From Xanthobacteraceae bacterium (lineage in GTDB: Bacteria > Pseudomonadota > Alphaproteobacteria > Rhizobiales > Xanthobacteraceae), in assembly GCA_030037185.1 (NCBI GenBank), contig JASHRR010000865.1, positions 1 through 16,392 of the forward strand: DNA of 16,392 bases, read 5' to 3'. The position numbers were made by a program, and so were the translations under genes. Positions 16,096 to 16,392 of the stretch are shown one piece after another; position 1 is the stretch's first letter, and the number at the start of each line of letters is the position of its first letter. The notes under the pieces were generated by a model that did not search any database, was not told the origin of the DNA, and saw only the letters and a list, made by a program, of their open reading frames with translations.

Positions 16096-16392
16096 CCCCT
16101 TCACCGTCCTCGGCGTCGGCGAGGATGCCGGCGACGATCAGATCAAGCAGCGCTATCTGGCGCTGGTGCGCGCATTTCCGCCGGACCGCGAGCCGGAGCG
16201 ATTCCAGGCCTATCGGGCGGCCTACGAGGCAGTGCGCGACCAGCGAAAACGTCTGGAGTCGAAACTGCTGCTGACCAACGATGCGGCCCTGTCGCGTCTG
16301 AAGCTGGCCGTCATTGCGCCGTCCAGTCCGATCTGCGGCAGGGCCACGAAGGCGACCGTCACTGCGCTTCTGCTCGAAGGAATAGATCGGGC
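16088..16392 (+). CDS. J-domain-like protein with PPD in place of HPD, partial
   Basis: The frame opens with ATG at 16088 inside the end of the preceding gene and remains open to the right edge (101 codons). The N-terminus NDPFTVLGVGEDAGDDQIKQ, then RYLALVRAFPPDREPERFQA and YRAAYEAVRDQRKRL, follows J-domain order: helix I with the (Y/F)xVLGV start, helix II RYLALVRAF, a loop, then helix III with FQAYRAAYEAV. The loop shows PPD where DnaJ proteins have HPD, the tripeptide needed to trigger Hsp70 ATPase. The C-terminal part is outside the window. A dedicated partner or adaptor of an Hsp70-family protein is the likely role, inferred from fold and operon position. Confidence 0.85.
   Translation, partial: MNDPFTVLGVGEDAGDDQIKQRYLALVRAFPPDREPERFQAYRAAYEAVRDQRKRLESKLLLTNDAALSRLKLAVIAPSSPICGRATKATVTALLLEGIDR

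Noticed and set aside
1..16392. CRISPR arrays, tRNA or rRNA genes, transposase genes
   Set aside because: Looked for regularly spaced repeats, cloverleaf patterns and transposase-like reading frames; none found.

Overview
This 16.4 kb window is high-GC DNA with sparse, mostly intact genes separated by long intergenic stretches and gene debris. The gene content (a form II CoxL/CoxS pair, a DUF3775 protein, a short secreted GKAPIG-repeat protein, a rhizobial-type ParA remnant and a BamA-like protein) suggests an alphaproteobacterium of the Bradyrhizobium/Nitrobacteraceae type. That placement is an inference from protein character, not a search result.

Left part (1-3900), mainly on the minus strand. 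The window opens inside a CO-dehydrogenase/xanthine-dehydrogenase-family operon. A 2Fe-2S small subunit (1949-2419) is followed 17 bp downstream by the molybdenum large subunit, which runs off the left edge (1-1931). The large subunit carries the AYRGAGR active-site loop of form II enzymes, so the substrate is not necessarily CO. Upstream, also on the minus strand, are a probable secreted or anchored papain-fold hydrolase (2705-3478) with a clear intrinsic terminator (2639-2670), and a 78-residue exported protein built from six GK(A/G)P repeats (3640-3876).

Middle part (3900-6550). This begins with about 1 kb of AT-richer non-coding DNA. After it come two adjacent broken genes on the plus strand: a ParA-family ATPase with several frameshifts and a mutated Walker A motif (about 4850-5692), and a second remnant scattered over several frames (about 5740-6469). 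It looks like a decayed accessory segment.

Right-middle part (6555-13134). An intact exonuclease III-type AP endonuclease (6555-7370) starts just after a perfect 9-bp hairpin. Next come an unrecognised 349-residue exported protein (7498-8547) and a poorly coding stretch (8548-10182) holding one small phage-like protein (9308-9508) and one frameshifted remnant. A full-length BamA-family outer-membrane assembly protein follows on the minus strand (10183-12498); it has no usual bamA neighbours. A DUF3775 protein is next, also on the minus strand (12709-13134).

Right end (13597-16392, plus strand). A large cytoplasmic helical-repeat (TPR-like) protein overlaps by 8 bp a J-domain-like gene that leaves the window. 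The J domain shows PPD where HPD is expected. These two form a translationally coupled operon, and the missing downstream gene may be an Hsp70-type chaperone. This pair is the most interesting candidate for an under-described system here.
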